A program made the position numbers and the translations under genes. This document shows, piece by piece, positions 1 through 7,732 of a stretch of DNA of 18,648 nucleotides. Each line of letters begins with the position of its first letter. Position 1 is the stretch's first letter. Under the pieces are notes generated by a model. The model saw only the letters and a list, made by a program, of their open reading frames with translations. It was not told the origin of the DNA and ran no database searches. The DNA is from Promethearchaeia archaeon (GTDB lineage: Archaea; Asgardarchaeota; Lokiarchaeia; Sigyniarchaeales; SOKP01): contig JAHQWY010000030.1 in NCBI GenBank assembly GCA_029856445.1, positions 1 to 18,648 on the forward strand. The letters are read 5' to 3'.

Positions 1-1
1 T

Positions 2-706
2 GATTTATGTTTAGTTTCAATTGGTAGAAATAAAGTGTCACAAAATTTAGGTTTAGAAGAGTTAGGAGTGGGAACAAACAGGGGAGCAATTGAAGTTGAT
101 CCTGGAACATTAGAAACGTCTGTAAAGGGAATATATGCAATAGGAGATGTGACAGGAGGAATAATGCTTGCACATGTAGCTAGCTATGAAGGAGATATAG
201 CAGTAGCAAATGCTCTTTCGAGTCTTGGATTATATAAAAACCACTCTAAAAGAGCAAATTATCGAGTAGTTCCCTCAACAATTTTTACGAGCCCAAATAT
301 CGGCTCAGTTGGTTTAAAGATTAAGCAAGCTAAAGATCTTGGTATAGATGTTTTGGTTGGACAATTTGCATATAGCAGTTTAGGAAAGGCAAAATGTATG
401 GGAGAGGAAGGAATTTTGATAATCTTAGCAGATAAACATACAACTCAAATCGTAGGAGCATCCTGTATTGGAGAAGGTGCTCCAGAATTAATTGCTGAGA
501 TTACATTAGCAATGCAAAATGGATTAAGCATTGAAGATATTACCGAAACCATACACAGTCACCCTACACTTTCAGAAATGGTGTTAGAAGCAGCAGAAGC
601 TATTGTAGGACGGGCTATTCACAAAAAAGGTCGTCCAATTACACCTAGGTTAAGAGATATTTTAATGGAACAATTTTCATATGAAATTGAATATGAATCT
701 GAATAA
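2..706 (+). CDS. lpdA: Dihydrolipoamide dehydrogenase (E3), C-terminal part, cut by window start
   Basis: The frame is open from base 2, and the upstream residues (LVSIGRNK) already fit the E3 family, so the GTG at 35 is internal and the true start lies before the window. About 234 residues are visible of a family that is usually 450-480 long. The segment holds the end of the NAD domain, the second FAD-contacting motif (YAIGDVTGG followed by LAHVA) and the dimerisation domain. It ends in HSHPTLSEMVLEAAEA, whose His-Pro-Thr-Leu-Ser-Glu carries the His-Glu catalytic pair of E3. The redox-active Cys pair would be in the missing part. Family role: reoxidises dihydrolipoyl groups of 2-oxoacid dehydrogenases or the glycine cleavage H protein, with NAD+. 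It is the more canonical of two E3-type genes in the window; a related disulfide reductase is less likely because the HPTLSE and GDVTGG motifs fit E3 closely. Confidence 0.9.
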   Translation, partial: DLCLVSIGRNKVSQNLGLEELGVGTNRGAIEVDPGTLETSVKGIYAIGDVTGGIMLAHVASYEGDIAVANALSSLGLYKNHSKRANYRVVPSTIFTSPNIGSVGLKIKQAKDLGIDVLVGQFAYSSLGKAKCMGEEGILIILADKHTTQIVGASCIGEGAPELIAEITLAMQNGLSIEDITETIHSHPTLSEMVLEAAEAIVGRAIHKKGRPITPRLRDILMEQFSYEIEYESE

Positions 707-710
707 TAAA

Positions 711-733
711 CTTTATTTTCTTTCTCTTTTTTT
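711..733 (+). terminator. Oligo-T terminator after the E3 gene
   Basis: A pyrimidine run of mostly T, including seven consecutive T, lies a few bases after the stop at 706 in the 48-nt gap between convergent genes. Archaeal RNA polymerase commonly terminates at such T-tracts without a hairpin. Judged from composition and position only. Confidence 0.5.
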
Positions 734-754
734 CAAAATAATTTAATTAAAGAA

Positions 755-1363
755 TTAGTGATTTTCTTCATTTTTCTTCTTTCTTTGTGGAAAAAACATC
801 CCTGTTCGAGCTTTATAATATATGTAGGGTTCTCCGTATCTTATTATTAAGTCCTTTTCTTCTGCTTTACAAAACCAATAAAATAATGGAAACCAAACAA
901 TAGAATATAAAAATAGAAATGGAGAATTTAGAATTAACGCCACACTCCACCATAAAAATGCTTCTCCTAGCGATTGTGGGTGTCGTATTTTTTCATAAAT
1001 CCCCTCATAAAGAGTATGCTCTTTATCTGGGAAAAGTGCTTCCCTTCCAGCATCTTTAAGCCCTTTTAGCATAATATATGAACTAGGGATTAAAATAGCA
1101 ATACTAAAAATAATAGAAATCCAATAATCCCAAATAAAGAACCGAGGTATAGGGAGGGGGAGCGGAAGAAAAAAATAAATAAGATAATTGATAATTACAA
1201 TTATTTCAAAAACACTGGCGGTGATTCTATAATAAGCGCATCTAGCATAAGCGACTAGACCAATTTTTTGTTCTAATGCCGCGGGACCTACACTTTTAAT
1301 ATAAAAAATCACCATTAATGAGGTCGAAATAACTAATATAAAGAAATTGGTCCAACTTAGCAT
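755..1363 (-). CDS. ICMT/PEMT-like integral membrane methyltransferase
   Basis: A 202-residue membrane protein with hydrophobic segments near residues 5-22, 50-67, 80-97 and 135-163, the last probably a hairpin. The C-terminal half carries the signature of the isoprenylcysteine carboxyl methyltransferase / phospholipid methyltransferase superfamily: GIYEKIRHPQSLGE at 121-134 (the G-x-Y-x-x-x-R-H-P-x-x-x-G motif) and EEKDLIIRYGEPYIYYK at 168-184 (E-E...L...G..Y..Y). These motifs form the S-adenosylmethionine pocket. Eukaryotic members methylate prenylated C-terminal cysteines; prokaryotic members may methylate lipids or other small hydrophobic molecules, so the substrate cannot be told here. 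The ATG start at 1363 has no strong ribosome site. It lies 42 nt downstream of the MBL-fold gene on the same strand and may be co-transcribed with it. The lysine-rich C-terminus should be cytosolic. Confidence 0.75.
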   Translation of the reverse strand: MLSWTNFFILVISTSLMVIFYIKSVGPAALEQKIGLVAYARCAYYRITASVFEIIVIINYLIYFFLPLPLPIPRFFIWDYWISIIFSIAILIPSSYIMLKGLKDAGREALFPDKEHTLYEGIYEKIRHPQSLGEAFLWWSVALILNSPFLFLYSIVWFPLFYWFCKAEEKDLIIRYGEPYIYYKARTGMFFPQRKKKNEENH

Positions 1364-1405
1364 ATTATATTTATATTCAACCCAACCTAAAAGGCTTATT
1401 GCCGT

Positions 1406-2431
1406 CTAACTTGAATACAAAATCTTACCATTTTTTTCAATTGGAGTTACAAGTCCCTGTTCTTCAAGATAGAAAAGATGACCCAGTACTTCAGAAAGTG
1501 CTAAAAATGAATTCATGTCATCCAAATCTCCAAAATGTAGTTCAGAGATTCTTGAAGGAGGTAAAGGATTGTCTTTTATTACCCTTGATATTTCTGCTAA
1601 CCTATTTTTATGGTGCTCCTTAATTTCTGTGATGCGTTCATGAGGATTATATATAATTTCTTGATGGGCAGGGAAGATAATTTTAGGATTTAACTTATCA
1701 ATTCGATCTAAAGAATTTAAGTAGTGTTTTAAGATATTATTAAAATTGTAATCCTTGTATTCTTCTAAAAGAATTTTAGGGATGATATAATTACCAATAT
1801 GAGGTGTTATTCTTGACAATATGTGATCTCCTGAGAATAGATATTTATCTTTTGAATTAAAAAGGCAAATATGACCAAAACTATGCCCTGGAGTCCAAAT
1901 AACTTCTAAATCTTCTAGAATTTTATCACCATCATTTAAAAATATATCTGGTTCTTGATATTTTCGGAATTGTGGCCAATAGCTAAAAAATTGTACTACT
2001 CTTTCGGCCTGCTTTTCAGTAAATCCATATTTTATCATTTGAAACGCGACTTCTTGGGCTTGTTGTTCCATCTCGCCCATATTTTCCTCTTGATTTTCCC
2101 ATTTAAGGGTCTTGGCAGTTATATCATGCATTAGAATTGTTAGGTTTGGATTCTTTTGTTTTAAGGTTCCTGCTAATCCTACATGGTCAGAATGATTGTG
2201 TGATATAAAACAATAATCAATATCTTGGACTGTAAGGTTAATATCTTTTAATGCTAAGAAAAATAGTTTGCTCCAATTGCCTATGTCCAGTCCTGAGTCG
2301 AAAAGTACGGTTTTTCCTTGAACTTCGAAAAGGTAAAGGGAAACATCTTTTACATTCCACGGTACATCAATTTTTATTCTTGTTACCGCTTCGATTTTAC
2401 TAACTTCAGAATTAAACTTAACAGAATACAA
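1406..2431 (-). CDS. Metallo-beta-lactamase-fold hydrolase with C-terminal helical/winged domain
   Basis: A 341-residue soluble protein of the glyoxalase II / LACTB2-like branch of the metallo-beta-lactamase fold. Metal-binding residues are visible in order: HNHSDH at 78-83 (H78, H80, D82, H83), H183 in PGHSFGH, D202 in FSGDH, and H256 in FPAHQ. This is a complete two-metal site, so the enzyme is probably active. Residues 105-165 form a helical, glutamine-rich insert. The C-terminal ~80 residues look like a small winged-helix domain (LGHLFYLEEQGLVTP), as in LACTB2-type proteins. Thioesters, lactones or nucleic acids are all possible substrates; the sequence does not decide. The start used is TTG at 2431. 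No ATG lies nearby and no clear Shine-Dalgarno precedes it, so the first few residues are uncertain. Confidence 0.85.
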   Translation of the reverse strand: MYSVKFNSEVSKIEAVTRIKIDVPWNVKDVSLYLFEVQGKTVLFDSGLDIGNWSKLFFLALKDINLTVQDIDYCFISHNHSDHVGLAGTLKQKNPNLTILMHDITAKTLKWENQEENMGEMEQQAQEVAFQMIKYGFTEKQAERVVQFFSYWPQFRKYQEPDIFLNDGDKILEDLEVIWTPGHSFGHICLFNSKDKYLFSGDHILSRITPHIGNYIIPKILLEEYKDYNFNNILKHYLNSLDRIDKLNPKIIFPAHQEIIYNPHERITEIKEHHKNRLAEISRVIKDNPLPPSRISELHFGDLDDMNSFLALSEVLGHLFYLEEQGLVTPIEKNGKILYSS

Positions 2432-2487
2432 GATACTAATGAAAATTCTTCTTAAAATTTGTAGTTTATTATTTTAGACAATAAAGC

Positions 2488-2502
2488 TAAAAAAGAAAAA
2501 AT
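2488..2502 (-). terminator. Oligo-T terminator after the ABC transporter operon
   Basis: On the minus strand, just past the permease stop, there are two runs of six T separated by one C. The position and T-richness fit archaeal termination of the ABC operon before the MBL-fold gene downstream. No hairpin is evident. Confidence 0.45.
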
Positions 2503-2510
2503 TAAGTTAA

Positions 2511-3311
2511 TTAGAATTTTGTCTTTTTCTGGAAAACAATTATACCTATGATAATAAACACAATTGTATAACCAAACACAATTAATAGTCCAATCCCTAA
2601 AGTAATAGGAATAGTTTCAGAGCTGACACCTATTAATGAACCGCTGTACAAAAGATCACCAAATCCATCTCCTAAAACAGTTAGTTGCAGGAATAATTGT
2701 TTAGCCCAGAAAGGTGGTGTAAAAAATACAATTGGACTTTCGAAGGGTACCATACTCCCTGAAAGAAAAATTAATACCATAAATACTAATAATGAAGCTG
2801 CGTTAGCTATTTCTACATTTTTTGAGACAGATGCAATCATGATTCCTAAGCCTACGGCAGAAATTCCGAACACCACCGCTATTAAGAATCCAATAAATAA
2901 CTCTAATGGACCTTCAAAATAAAGACCTAGCACCACATAACCAATAAAAAACATAATTAATATCTGAAGCATCAAGAAAAGTGATTCAGAAATTAAAGCT
3001 CCTAAAAACATATTCTTTCGACCAGTTGGCATTGTATCTAATCGATCCAACATCCCTGAACCTTTATCCTGTGCAAACATTATCGCAGCATTCATAGTTC
3101 CCATGCCTATCGCATACATAATCATACCTGGAAACCCATAATCAAAATCAGTACGCCCAGTTGGATCCTCTTCATTACCAAACATGAAAAAGAACATAAT
3201 AGTGAACATAATAGGAAGTAATAGTGAAAAAAAGACATATTGCCAATGCCTTATTTTATCCTTTAGATTTTTTATAGATATCTGAATTGCTTTATTATCT
3301 AATAGGTTCAT
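2511..3311 (-). CDS. ABC-2 type transporter permease
   Basis: A 266-residue polytopic membrane protein with about six hydrophobic spans (near residues 24-44, 60-80, 105-130, 138-160, 168-190 and 235-260), the size and topology of the ABC-2 / DrrB family. An amphipathic N-terminal stretch precedes TM1. The loop after TM2 contains KGSGMLDRLDTMP, typical of the coupling region in ABC-2 exporters, where the usual form is 'E+..G.++.l...P'. The fifth span continues into LSGSMVPFESP, another family hallmark. It starts with ATG one base after the ATPase stop, so translation is probably coupled; AGGAGG lies 13 nt upstream inside the ATPase gene with a closer GAGAG. It would form the membrane channel of an exporter for a drug, lipid or peptide. 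The substrate is unknown. Confidence 0.88.
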   Translation of the reverse strand: MNLLDNKAIQISIKNLKDKIRHWQYVFFSLLLPIMFTIMFFFMFGNEEDPTGRTDFDYGFPGMIMYAIGMGTMNAAIMFAQDKGSGMLDRLDTMPTGRKNMFLGALISESLFLMLQILIMFFIGYVVLGLYFEGPLELFIGFLIAVVFGISAVGLGIMIASVSKNVEIANAASLLVFMVLIFLSGSMVPFESPIVFFTPPFWAKQLFLQLTVLGDGFGDLLYSGSLIGVSSETIPITLGIGLLIVFGYTIVFIIIGIIVFQKKTKF

Positions 3312-3312
3312 T

Positions 3313-4284
3313 TTAATCTCTCAACCTCCTTCCTGTTAGGTTTAGAAATACATCCTCAAGTGAATTTTGTCTAAATTTGATATTTTCAACCTCATCTATA
3401 TTTTCAATAATCCCTTGCTGAAGGATTTTTACTAAATTTTTTAATCCCCCTTGGAATGGAATAAAAAGTGTTTTTTTTCCCTTTTTATTAATTTCTTTCC
3501 AATTTGCTACGAAACTAATGTTTTCTAAATTTTTTTTAGCTATTTCCACATCTTCCGGTTCTAAAAATGATATTTCTAGCACGTTATCACTTCCATATTT
3601 CTCTTTTAACTCACTTGGAGTGCCTTGAGCAATGATCTTTCCTTGATCGATAATAGCAATATGATCTGAAAGAATATCTGCTTCTGCCATATCGTGAGTC
3701 ATGAGAATGATTGTTATATCCTCTTTCTTTAGATCTCGAATAAAATCCCACACAAGGCGTCGTGCTTGAGGATCAAGACCAGCTGAGGGCTCATCGAGAA
3801 AAAGTATTTTAGGGTTAAACACTAAAGCCATTGCAAGATTTAAACGACGCTGCATACCTCCTGAGAAGTTTTTAGACCAGTCCCTCCTTCCAGCTATGCC
3901 AAATTTGTCTAATAATGCTTTTGTTTCTTCTTTTGCTTCCTTACGAGGGATGTCATGCATAGAGGCTACAAATTCCACATTTTCTTCAGCTCTAAGAACT
4001 TCATAAATAGTAATATCTTGGGGACATACTCCAATTATTTTCACAATGTCTTTCTTTCCTGTTAAAATACTATATCCGTCAATAAAGGCATCTCCAGAGG
4101 TTGGTGTAAGAACAGTAGTTAGCATCCTTACTAAAGTAGTCTTACCTGCTCCATTTGGGCCAAGTATGCTAAATAATTCCCCTTTCTTAATTTGTAAAGA
4201 TATTCCATTAACAGCTTTAACTTCCTTAAAATATTTTTTGAGATCTTTTATATCTATGATAATAGAATCCTTAATTTCCCTCAT
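3313..4284 (-). CDS. ABC transporter ATP-binding protein (DrrA-like exporter ATPase)
   Basis: A 323-residue nucleotide-binding subunit with all motifs intact: Walker A GPNGAGKT at 42-49, Q-loop Q89 in VCPQD, ABC signature SGGMQ at 141-145, Walker B LFLDEP at 161-166 with catalytic E165, D-loop SAGLD, and H-loop H197 in MTHDMAEAD. Residues from about 225 on form the C-terminal extension common in DrrA-type subunits (DUF4162-like), ending in NSLEDVFLNLTGRRL. It powers the permease encoded 1 nt downstream, and the two form one operon transcribed leftward from the 4285-4454 divergent region. Daunorubicin-resistance-type ATPases are the nearest family, but similar pairs export many substrates, so calling it a drug pump would be an over-reading. 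The ATG start matches the usual family N-terminus. Confidence 0.93.
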   Translation of the reverse strand: MREIKDSIIIDIKDLKKYFKEVKAVNGISLQIKKGELFSILGPNGAGKTTLVRMLTTVLTPTSGDAFIDGYSILTGKKDIVKIIGVCPQDITIYEVLRAEENVEFVASMHDIPRKEAKEETKALLDKFGIAGRRDWSKNFSGGMQRRLNLAMALVFNPKILFLDEPSAGLDPQARRLVWDFIRDLKKEDITIILMTHDMAEADILSDHIAIIDQGKIIAQGTPSELKEKYGSDNVLEISFLEPEDVEIAKKNLENISFVANWKEINKKGKKTLFIPFQGGLKNLVKILQQGIIENIDEVENIKFRQNSLEDVFLNLTGRRLRD

Positions 4285-4310
4285 ATTGTCAAAATCACAC
4301 TAATTCCTTA

Positions 4311-4331
4311 TTAAGTGTTAAGAGTTAAGCA
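4311..4331. repeat. Three tandem 7-bp repeats of TTAAGnn
   Basis: TTAAGTG, TTAAGAG and TTAAGCA lie head to tail in the divergent intergenic region, 27-47 bp upstream of the ABC ATPase start. Their position fits a regulator site or promoter-proximal element for the minus-strand operon. The repeats are short and AT-rich, so chance is possible. Confidence 0.35.
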
Positions 4332-4351
4332 ATAATAATTAACATTATTAT
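4332..4351. repeat. 8-bp AT-only inverted repeat in divergent promoter region
   Basis: ATAATAAT and ATTATTAT form a perfect inverted repeat around a 4-base centre (TAAC), between the divergent ABC operon and the 4455 gene. It directly abuts the TTAAG repeats. It could be an operator, but simple AT sequence gives such repeats easily. Confidence 0.25.
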
Positions 4352-4391
4352 ATTTAGAAAATTTTTTCAATCAATTTATTATGCAGAAATA

Positions 4392-4400
4392 TTATAAATA
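4392..4400 (+). promoter_or_regulatory. Putative TATA box for the 4455 gene
   Basis: TTATAAATA matches the archaeal TATA consensus and lies about 55-60 bases before the ATG at 4455, which would give a leader of roughly 30 nt. It is the best candidate in this 170-bp divergent region. The general AT-richness lowers confidence. Confidence 0.4.
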
Positions 4401-4454
4401 TCGAGTTCTATTATTCTAATTACACAATTTTAAAAAATAATTCTAATTAAAGAG

Positions 4455-5942
4455 ATGTTGAAACATATGAAAAAGGATTTAGAACATGATTTATCAAAAA
4501 TTATCAAAAAAGAAAGATTTCAGGGTAAGATGATAAGATACATTTCAAAGGTGGGGAAACTTTTACTCTTTGTATTACCTATAGTCTTTTTAATTATTAC
4601 GTTACTAGCTTTTATTCAAGCACTTGATTTTACACTAAAAATTGTTTACTTAGTAGTCTTGGTCATCTATGCCTTTAATTCAGTTATGTTATTATTAGGT
4701 GCAAGCTCTACTGAAAGCTCACTTAAAATGAGATTAAAATTCGAAAGACAACGGGGGAGACCAATCGATAGCCTTGACGGATTTGATTTACTTGCAAGTA
4801 GTGTTAAAAGAGTTACGAATTTGCTAAAATTTATTGCGTTAATATGTTTTATCGCTATTATATTATTTGTAATTATGATCGTGATTGATTTCCTTGACAT
4901 AGGGTTTGCCGCTGCTGGTTTCGCATTAGTAGGTCTAGGTTTGTCAATACTAATCCGGAGTTTAAACCTTAATATTCATGACGTAAACGGGTTGCAAGAC
5001 TTTTACAAACCGACGACGCATCAAATATTTTTAGATAATTTCTTCGCAGAAATTTTGTCAAATCACTTAGATCCAGTCACATTTCTCAAATGGGACGAGT
5101 ATTTAGCGGAGTTAAATAGCATTTTAACAATAACATTTATACACAAAATAAAAGAACAAGAAGAAGATGAATTACCTATTACCTTTGCAATAGAAAGAAT
5201 ACTTTTCTTATATTATCTGAAATTCCAAGATGTACTAACTGAAGAGCAATTCATTCAAGAATTAAAAGAAGTAATTGATGTAAGTTCAGATAAATTTGAC
5301 ATTGAGAAAGGTATATTCATGGAAGGTGCTTGGTATTTCTCAGCGAAAGATATCTATAAACTATTTAACTATATCAAAAAATTCAATCCAGGTTTTTTCA
5401 ATATAATCGACCGATTACAATTAGAGTTAGCCGACAATATCGAGAGAGTATCGAAAGATCCAATTTATATGGACACTACAGCACAAGAAGTTGTATATCT
5501 TAATTCAGAATTAAATATATTTTGCTTTTTGTTTAATAACTCTCCCGAAGCGAAAAAATATGCAATTAAAGTCAATGCTCCCGGATTTGAACCCGCTAAA
5601 TTAAAACTTGATATTGAAGTGGAAGGGCGGGGAACTTTTACCATCCCAAATTCACCGATTCCATTAATTTCCTCTGAAGGGACAGATATTGCAGGAGTTT
5701 TATCTACAATGCTTGAAAATGGGGATACAACTTGGTTAACCTTAGAACCAAGGGAAGTTGGAGAACAAACAGTCCAAATTTTCTTACTCTCTGAGGATGG
5801 GACAATAATAGAGGGAAAGACTAGAGCTGTAAAGGTAACTAAAAATATCAAAGATTATCTTAAAAAATTAAGCTCAATTGGTTCATTGCTTGGCGGGTTA
5901 GCAGTTCCTTTAGCAAGAATACTGCCTTCAATGCTAGGTTAA
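4455..5942 (+). CDS. Four-TM membrane protein of unknown function with cytosolic and beta-rich C-terminal domains
   Basis: Not recognised as a known family. The 495-residue protein has a basic N-terminus (MLKHMKKDLEHD), then two pairs of hydrophobic spans at about 34-55/60-82 and 122-146/150-172. Between the pairs is a charged loop rich in Arg and Lys (residues 89-120). A helical soluble region (about 180-340) follows. Residues 345-465 look like a beta-sandwich, Ig-like domain (YAIKVNAPGFEPAKLKLDIEV, and later EVGEQTVQIFLLSEDGT), and the protein ends in a glycine/leucine-rich hydrophobic tail (472-494). By the positive-inside rule the loop and large soluble part are probably cytosolic. ATG at 4455 is used; a second ATG at 4467 is equally possible. 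No catalytic motif is visible. It could be a scaffold or sensor at the membrane. A poly-T terminator follows at once, so it is a single-gene unit. Confidence 0.8.
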   Translation: MLKHMKKDLEHDLSKIIKKERFQGKMIRYISKVGKLLLFVLPIVFLIITLLAFIQALDFTLKIVYLVVLVIYAFNSVMLLLGASSTESSLKMRLKFERQRGRPIDSLDGFDLLASSVKRVTNLLKFIALICFIAIILFVIMIVIDFLDIGFAAAGFALVGLGLSILIRSLNLNIHDVNGLQDFYKPTTHQIFLDNFFAEILSNHLDPVTFLKWDEYLAELNSILTITFIHKIKEQEEDELPITFAIERILFLYYLKFQDVLTEEQFIQELKEVIDVSSDKFDIEKGIFMEGAWYFSAKDIYKLFNYIKKFNPGFFNIIDRLQLELADNIERVSKDPIYMDTTAQEVVYLNSELNIFCFLFNNSPEAKKYAIKVNAPGFEPAKLKLDIEVEGRGTFTIPNSPIPLISSEGTDIAGVLSTMLENGDTTWLTLEPREVGEQTVQIFLLSEDGTIIEGKTRAVKVTKNIKDYLKKLSSIGSLLGGLAVPLARILPSMLG

Positions 5943-5943
5943 A

Positions 5944-5962
5944 TTTTTTCTTTTTTTTTTTT
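5944..5962 (+). terminator. Long poly-T terminator
   Basis: Six T, one C, then twelve T begin two bases after the stop of the membrane-protein gene. This is the longest T-run in the window and a textbook archaeal oligo-T terminator by composition and position. Confidence 0.65.
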
Positions 5963-5973
5963 CTTATTAAAAA

Positions 5974-5990
5974 TCAATCCAGAGGATTGA
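5974..5990. repeat. 7-bp perfect inverted repeat (hairpin or operator)
   Basis: TCAATCC-AGA-GGATTGA is a perfect 7-bp inverted repeat with a 3-base centre, between the poly-T tract and the symporter gene at 6102. It could back up the terminator, or be an operator upstream of the symporter. It is less AT-biased than its surroundings, which makes chance a little less likely. Confidence 0.35.
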
Positions 5991-6089
5991 ATCACCTGTA
6001 AATAATATCATCTTAAACAAAAAACACATTTTAAAATAATAAACAAAACTATTTCAACTCTCAATAATTTTAGAAATCATCATTATATT

Positions 6090-6095
6090 GAAGGT
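6090..6095 (+). promoter_or_regulatory. Ribosome binding site supporting a TTG start
   Basis: GAAGGT lies 6 nt before TTG at 6102. No in-frame ATG occurs near the N-terminus, so this site is the main support for the TTG start of the symporter. Confidence 0.45.
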
Positions 6096-6101
6096 ACGAT
6101 T

Positions 6102-7541
6102 TTGAATTCATCTCGGGTTTTAAGGGAATTAAAGGGGAAACGTTTATTAGGATATACTTTAGGAAATTTTGGGATCTCTCTATTAAATGTATTTACGGGT
6201 TCTTTTACGTTTCAATTTTATGTCTATACTATTAATTTGGATCCTGCTCTTGCTTCAATTGGGGGCTCCTTTAACATATTTATCTCAGCATTCTTCTCAA
6301 TTGTTTTTGGGGTCATAATTGACAATAAAAAACCCGGAAAGCGGGGGAAGCGACGTCCATTTTTGTTATATGCATTACCATTCTGGATTATTACAAGTAT
6401 AATAATTTGGTTTCCTCCGTGGTACTCTCCTGCAAATAATTCTTTATATTTACCGACAGCAGTTTATTTTTGGATCGTATCCGTTATAAGAGCTTTAAGT
6501 GGGACCTTAATTCTTAATACATATCTTTCAATGTTGCCAGAACAATCTCAAACCCTTGAAAATAGACATTCGGTTGCATCCCTTCGAGCTTTTTTCATGA
6601 TAGTTGCCTCTGTTGTATCTCTTCTACTCCCTCTTTTAATTCAAAGTCTACTCCCTGACCCTCAAAATGTTAAACATTATGATGAATCAGGAAAAATCAT
6701 ACTTTTTTATATTCCCTTGATAGGGATAATTTTCGCTTGTATAGGTTTAATTGCTGTATTAACAATATATTTTTCAGTAGATGAAAGCTTTCATGTGTAT
6801 AATTCGAATTTTGATAAAAAAAAAGTGACTCTAAGAGAGACATTTAAACAAATGGCACAACCAGCTAAAGATTATAAATTCAGAAATCTAGTATTTGTAG
6901 GATTTTTTATGGGTATATCTGGAAGTATTTTTGGGTTCTTAATATTTCCATTTCAAATTTACTTACTCAAATTTACAAAAGCAGAATTCCTAATTTATGT
7001 AATAATCTCATTATCTGGAAAATTAGGGTGGTATTTTATCTGGAGAGTAGTTAAGAGGAAAAAATCCTTAACAAGTTCATACTCTTTAGCACTGACATTT
7101 GCAGCTGTAGTTGCGTTCACAGATTTATTATTTCTGTTAAGTAATCTCCCTTATATATTAAAAATATTGTTATATGTTGTTTCTTTTGGCACAATATTAG
7201 GAACTAACTATTCAGTCCCATTATTTGGAATTCCTCTCAGCGCAACTTTAATACAAGAAGCAGCAATTGAACAGGATGCTTCTAATGTTGATGAAACAAT
7301 ATCCAATATTTCTGGCTCATACAATGGTTACTCTATGTTTATAGGATCACTAGGAGGTGCGTTTTCTTCAATACTTATTGGTTTGCTTCTCACAGGGGCT
7401 AATCAAAGGAATCCAATAATTATTACGTTATTATTTAGTTCACAATGTATTTTTTACCTAATTGCAGTATTCTTTTTAAGAAAAGTAAAAATTGAAACTC
7501 CTATCATTCCTGATGAAACTCTTCTTTTTAAAAGCCAATGA
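6102..7541 (+). CDS. GPH-family (MFS) cation symporter
   Basis: A 479-residue protein with about twelve hydrophobic spans and the usual MFS length. The loop after the second span reads GVIIDNKKPGKRGKRRPFLL (residues 70-89), the glycoside-pentoside-hexuronide family form of the MFS motif (G..D....k.GkrRPf). The early GYTLGNFGISLLNVFTGSF segment is also typical of GPH permeases. Members take up sugars, glycosides or related organic acids with H+ or Na+; the substrate cannot be read from sequence. A long central hydrophilic loop with VTLRETFKQM (residues 242-251) separates the two six-helix halves, again typical. The start is TTG at 6102 with a GAAGGT ribosome site. It stands alone: a poly-T terminator precedes it and no sugar-hydrolase or catabolic gene lies beside it. 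Confidence 0.82.
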   Translation: MNSSRVLRELKGKRLLGYTLGNFGISLLNVFTGSFTFQFYVYTINLDPALASIGGSFNIFISAFFSIVFGVIIDNKKPGKRGKRRPFLLYALPFWIITSIIIWFPPWYSPANNSLYLPTAVYFWIVSVIRALSGTLILNTYLSMLPEQSQTLENRHSVASLRAFFMIVASVVSLLLPLLIQSLLPDPQNVKHYDESGKIILFYIPLIGIIFACIGLIAVLTIYFSVDESFHVYNSNFDKKKVTLRETFKQMAQPAKDYKFRNLVFVGFFMGISGSIFGFLIFPFQIYLLKFTKAEFLIYVIISLSGKLGWYFIWRVVKRKKSLTSSYSLALTFAAVVAFTDLLFLLSNLPYILKILLYVVSFGTILGTNYSVPLFGIPLSATLIQEAAIEQDASNVDETISNISGSYNGYSMFIGSLGGAFSSILIGLLLTGANQRNPIIITLLFSSQCIFYLIAVFFLRKVKIETPIIPDETLLFKSQ

Positions 7542-7626
7542 TAAAAATCACATATTTTATTCGAGATATATATATTTACTACAAGCGATATTCATCAAAA
7601 ATTAAGTAGATAAGTTTAAATATAAT

Positions 7627-7636
7627 TAGTCGACTA
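7627..7636. promoter_or_regulatory. 10-bp perfect palindrome upstream of the sensor kinase
   Basis: TAGTCGACTA is a perfect palindrome just after a TATA-like TTTAAATATA (7616-7625), about 100 bp before the kinase gene. Its position right downstream of a possible TATA box would suit a repressor site. Functional status is unknown. Confidence 0.3.
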
Positions 7637-7732
7637 TTTATGTGGTTTAATACCATTATTGATTTTGATCATAAATGTAATTATTTTTAGCTATAAAGAA
7701 TATTTTAGTATAATTTTTTATTAAAAACGTGA

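Noticed and set aside
35..37. GTG at 35 as the true start of the first gene
   Set aside because: The same frame continues to the window edge with E3-like residues, so the gene is truncated by the window and not short.
1399..1623. 74-codon plus-strand open frame
   Set aside because: It lies wholly opposite the metallo-beta-lactamase-fold gene, whose motifs are clear, and shows no domain of its own.
4046..4303. 85-codon plus-strand open frame in the ABC ATPase region
   Set aside because: It is the antisense of the Walker A region of the ATPase; the minus-strand gene has all NBD motifs.
5465..5851. 128-codon minus-strand open frame inside the membrane-protein gene
   Set aside because: It is antisense to a long plus-strand frame with clear TM and beta-domain structure. 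Its Ser/Pro-rich translation is typical of an antisense shadow.
6102..7541. Sugar-utilisation operon around the symporter
   Set aside because: No glycosidase, kinase or catabolic gene is adjacent, and terminator-like T-tracts separate the neighbours.
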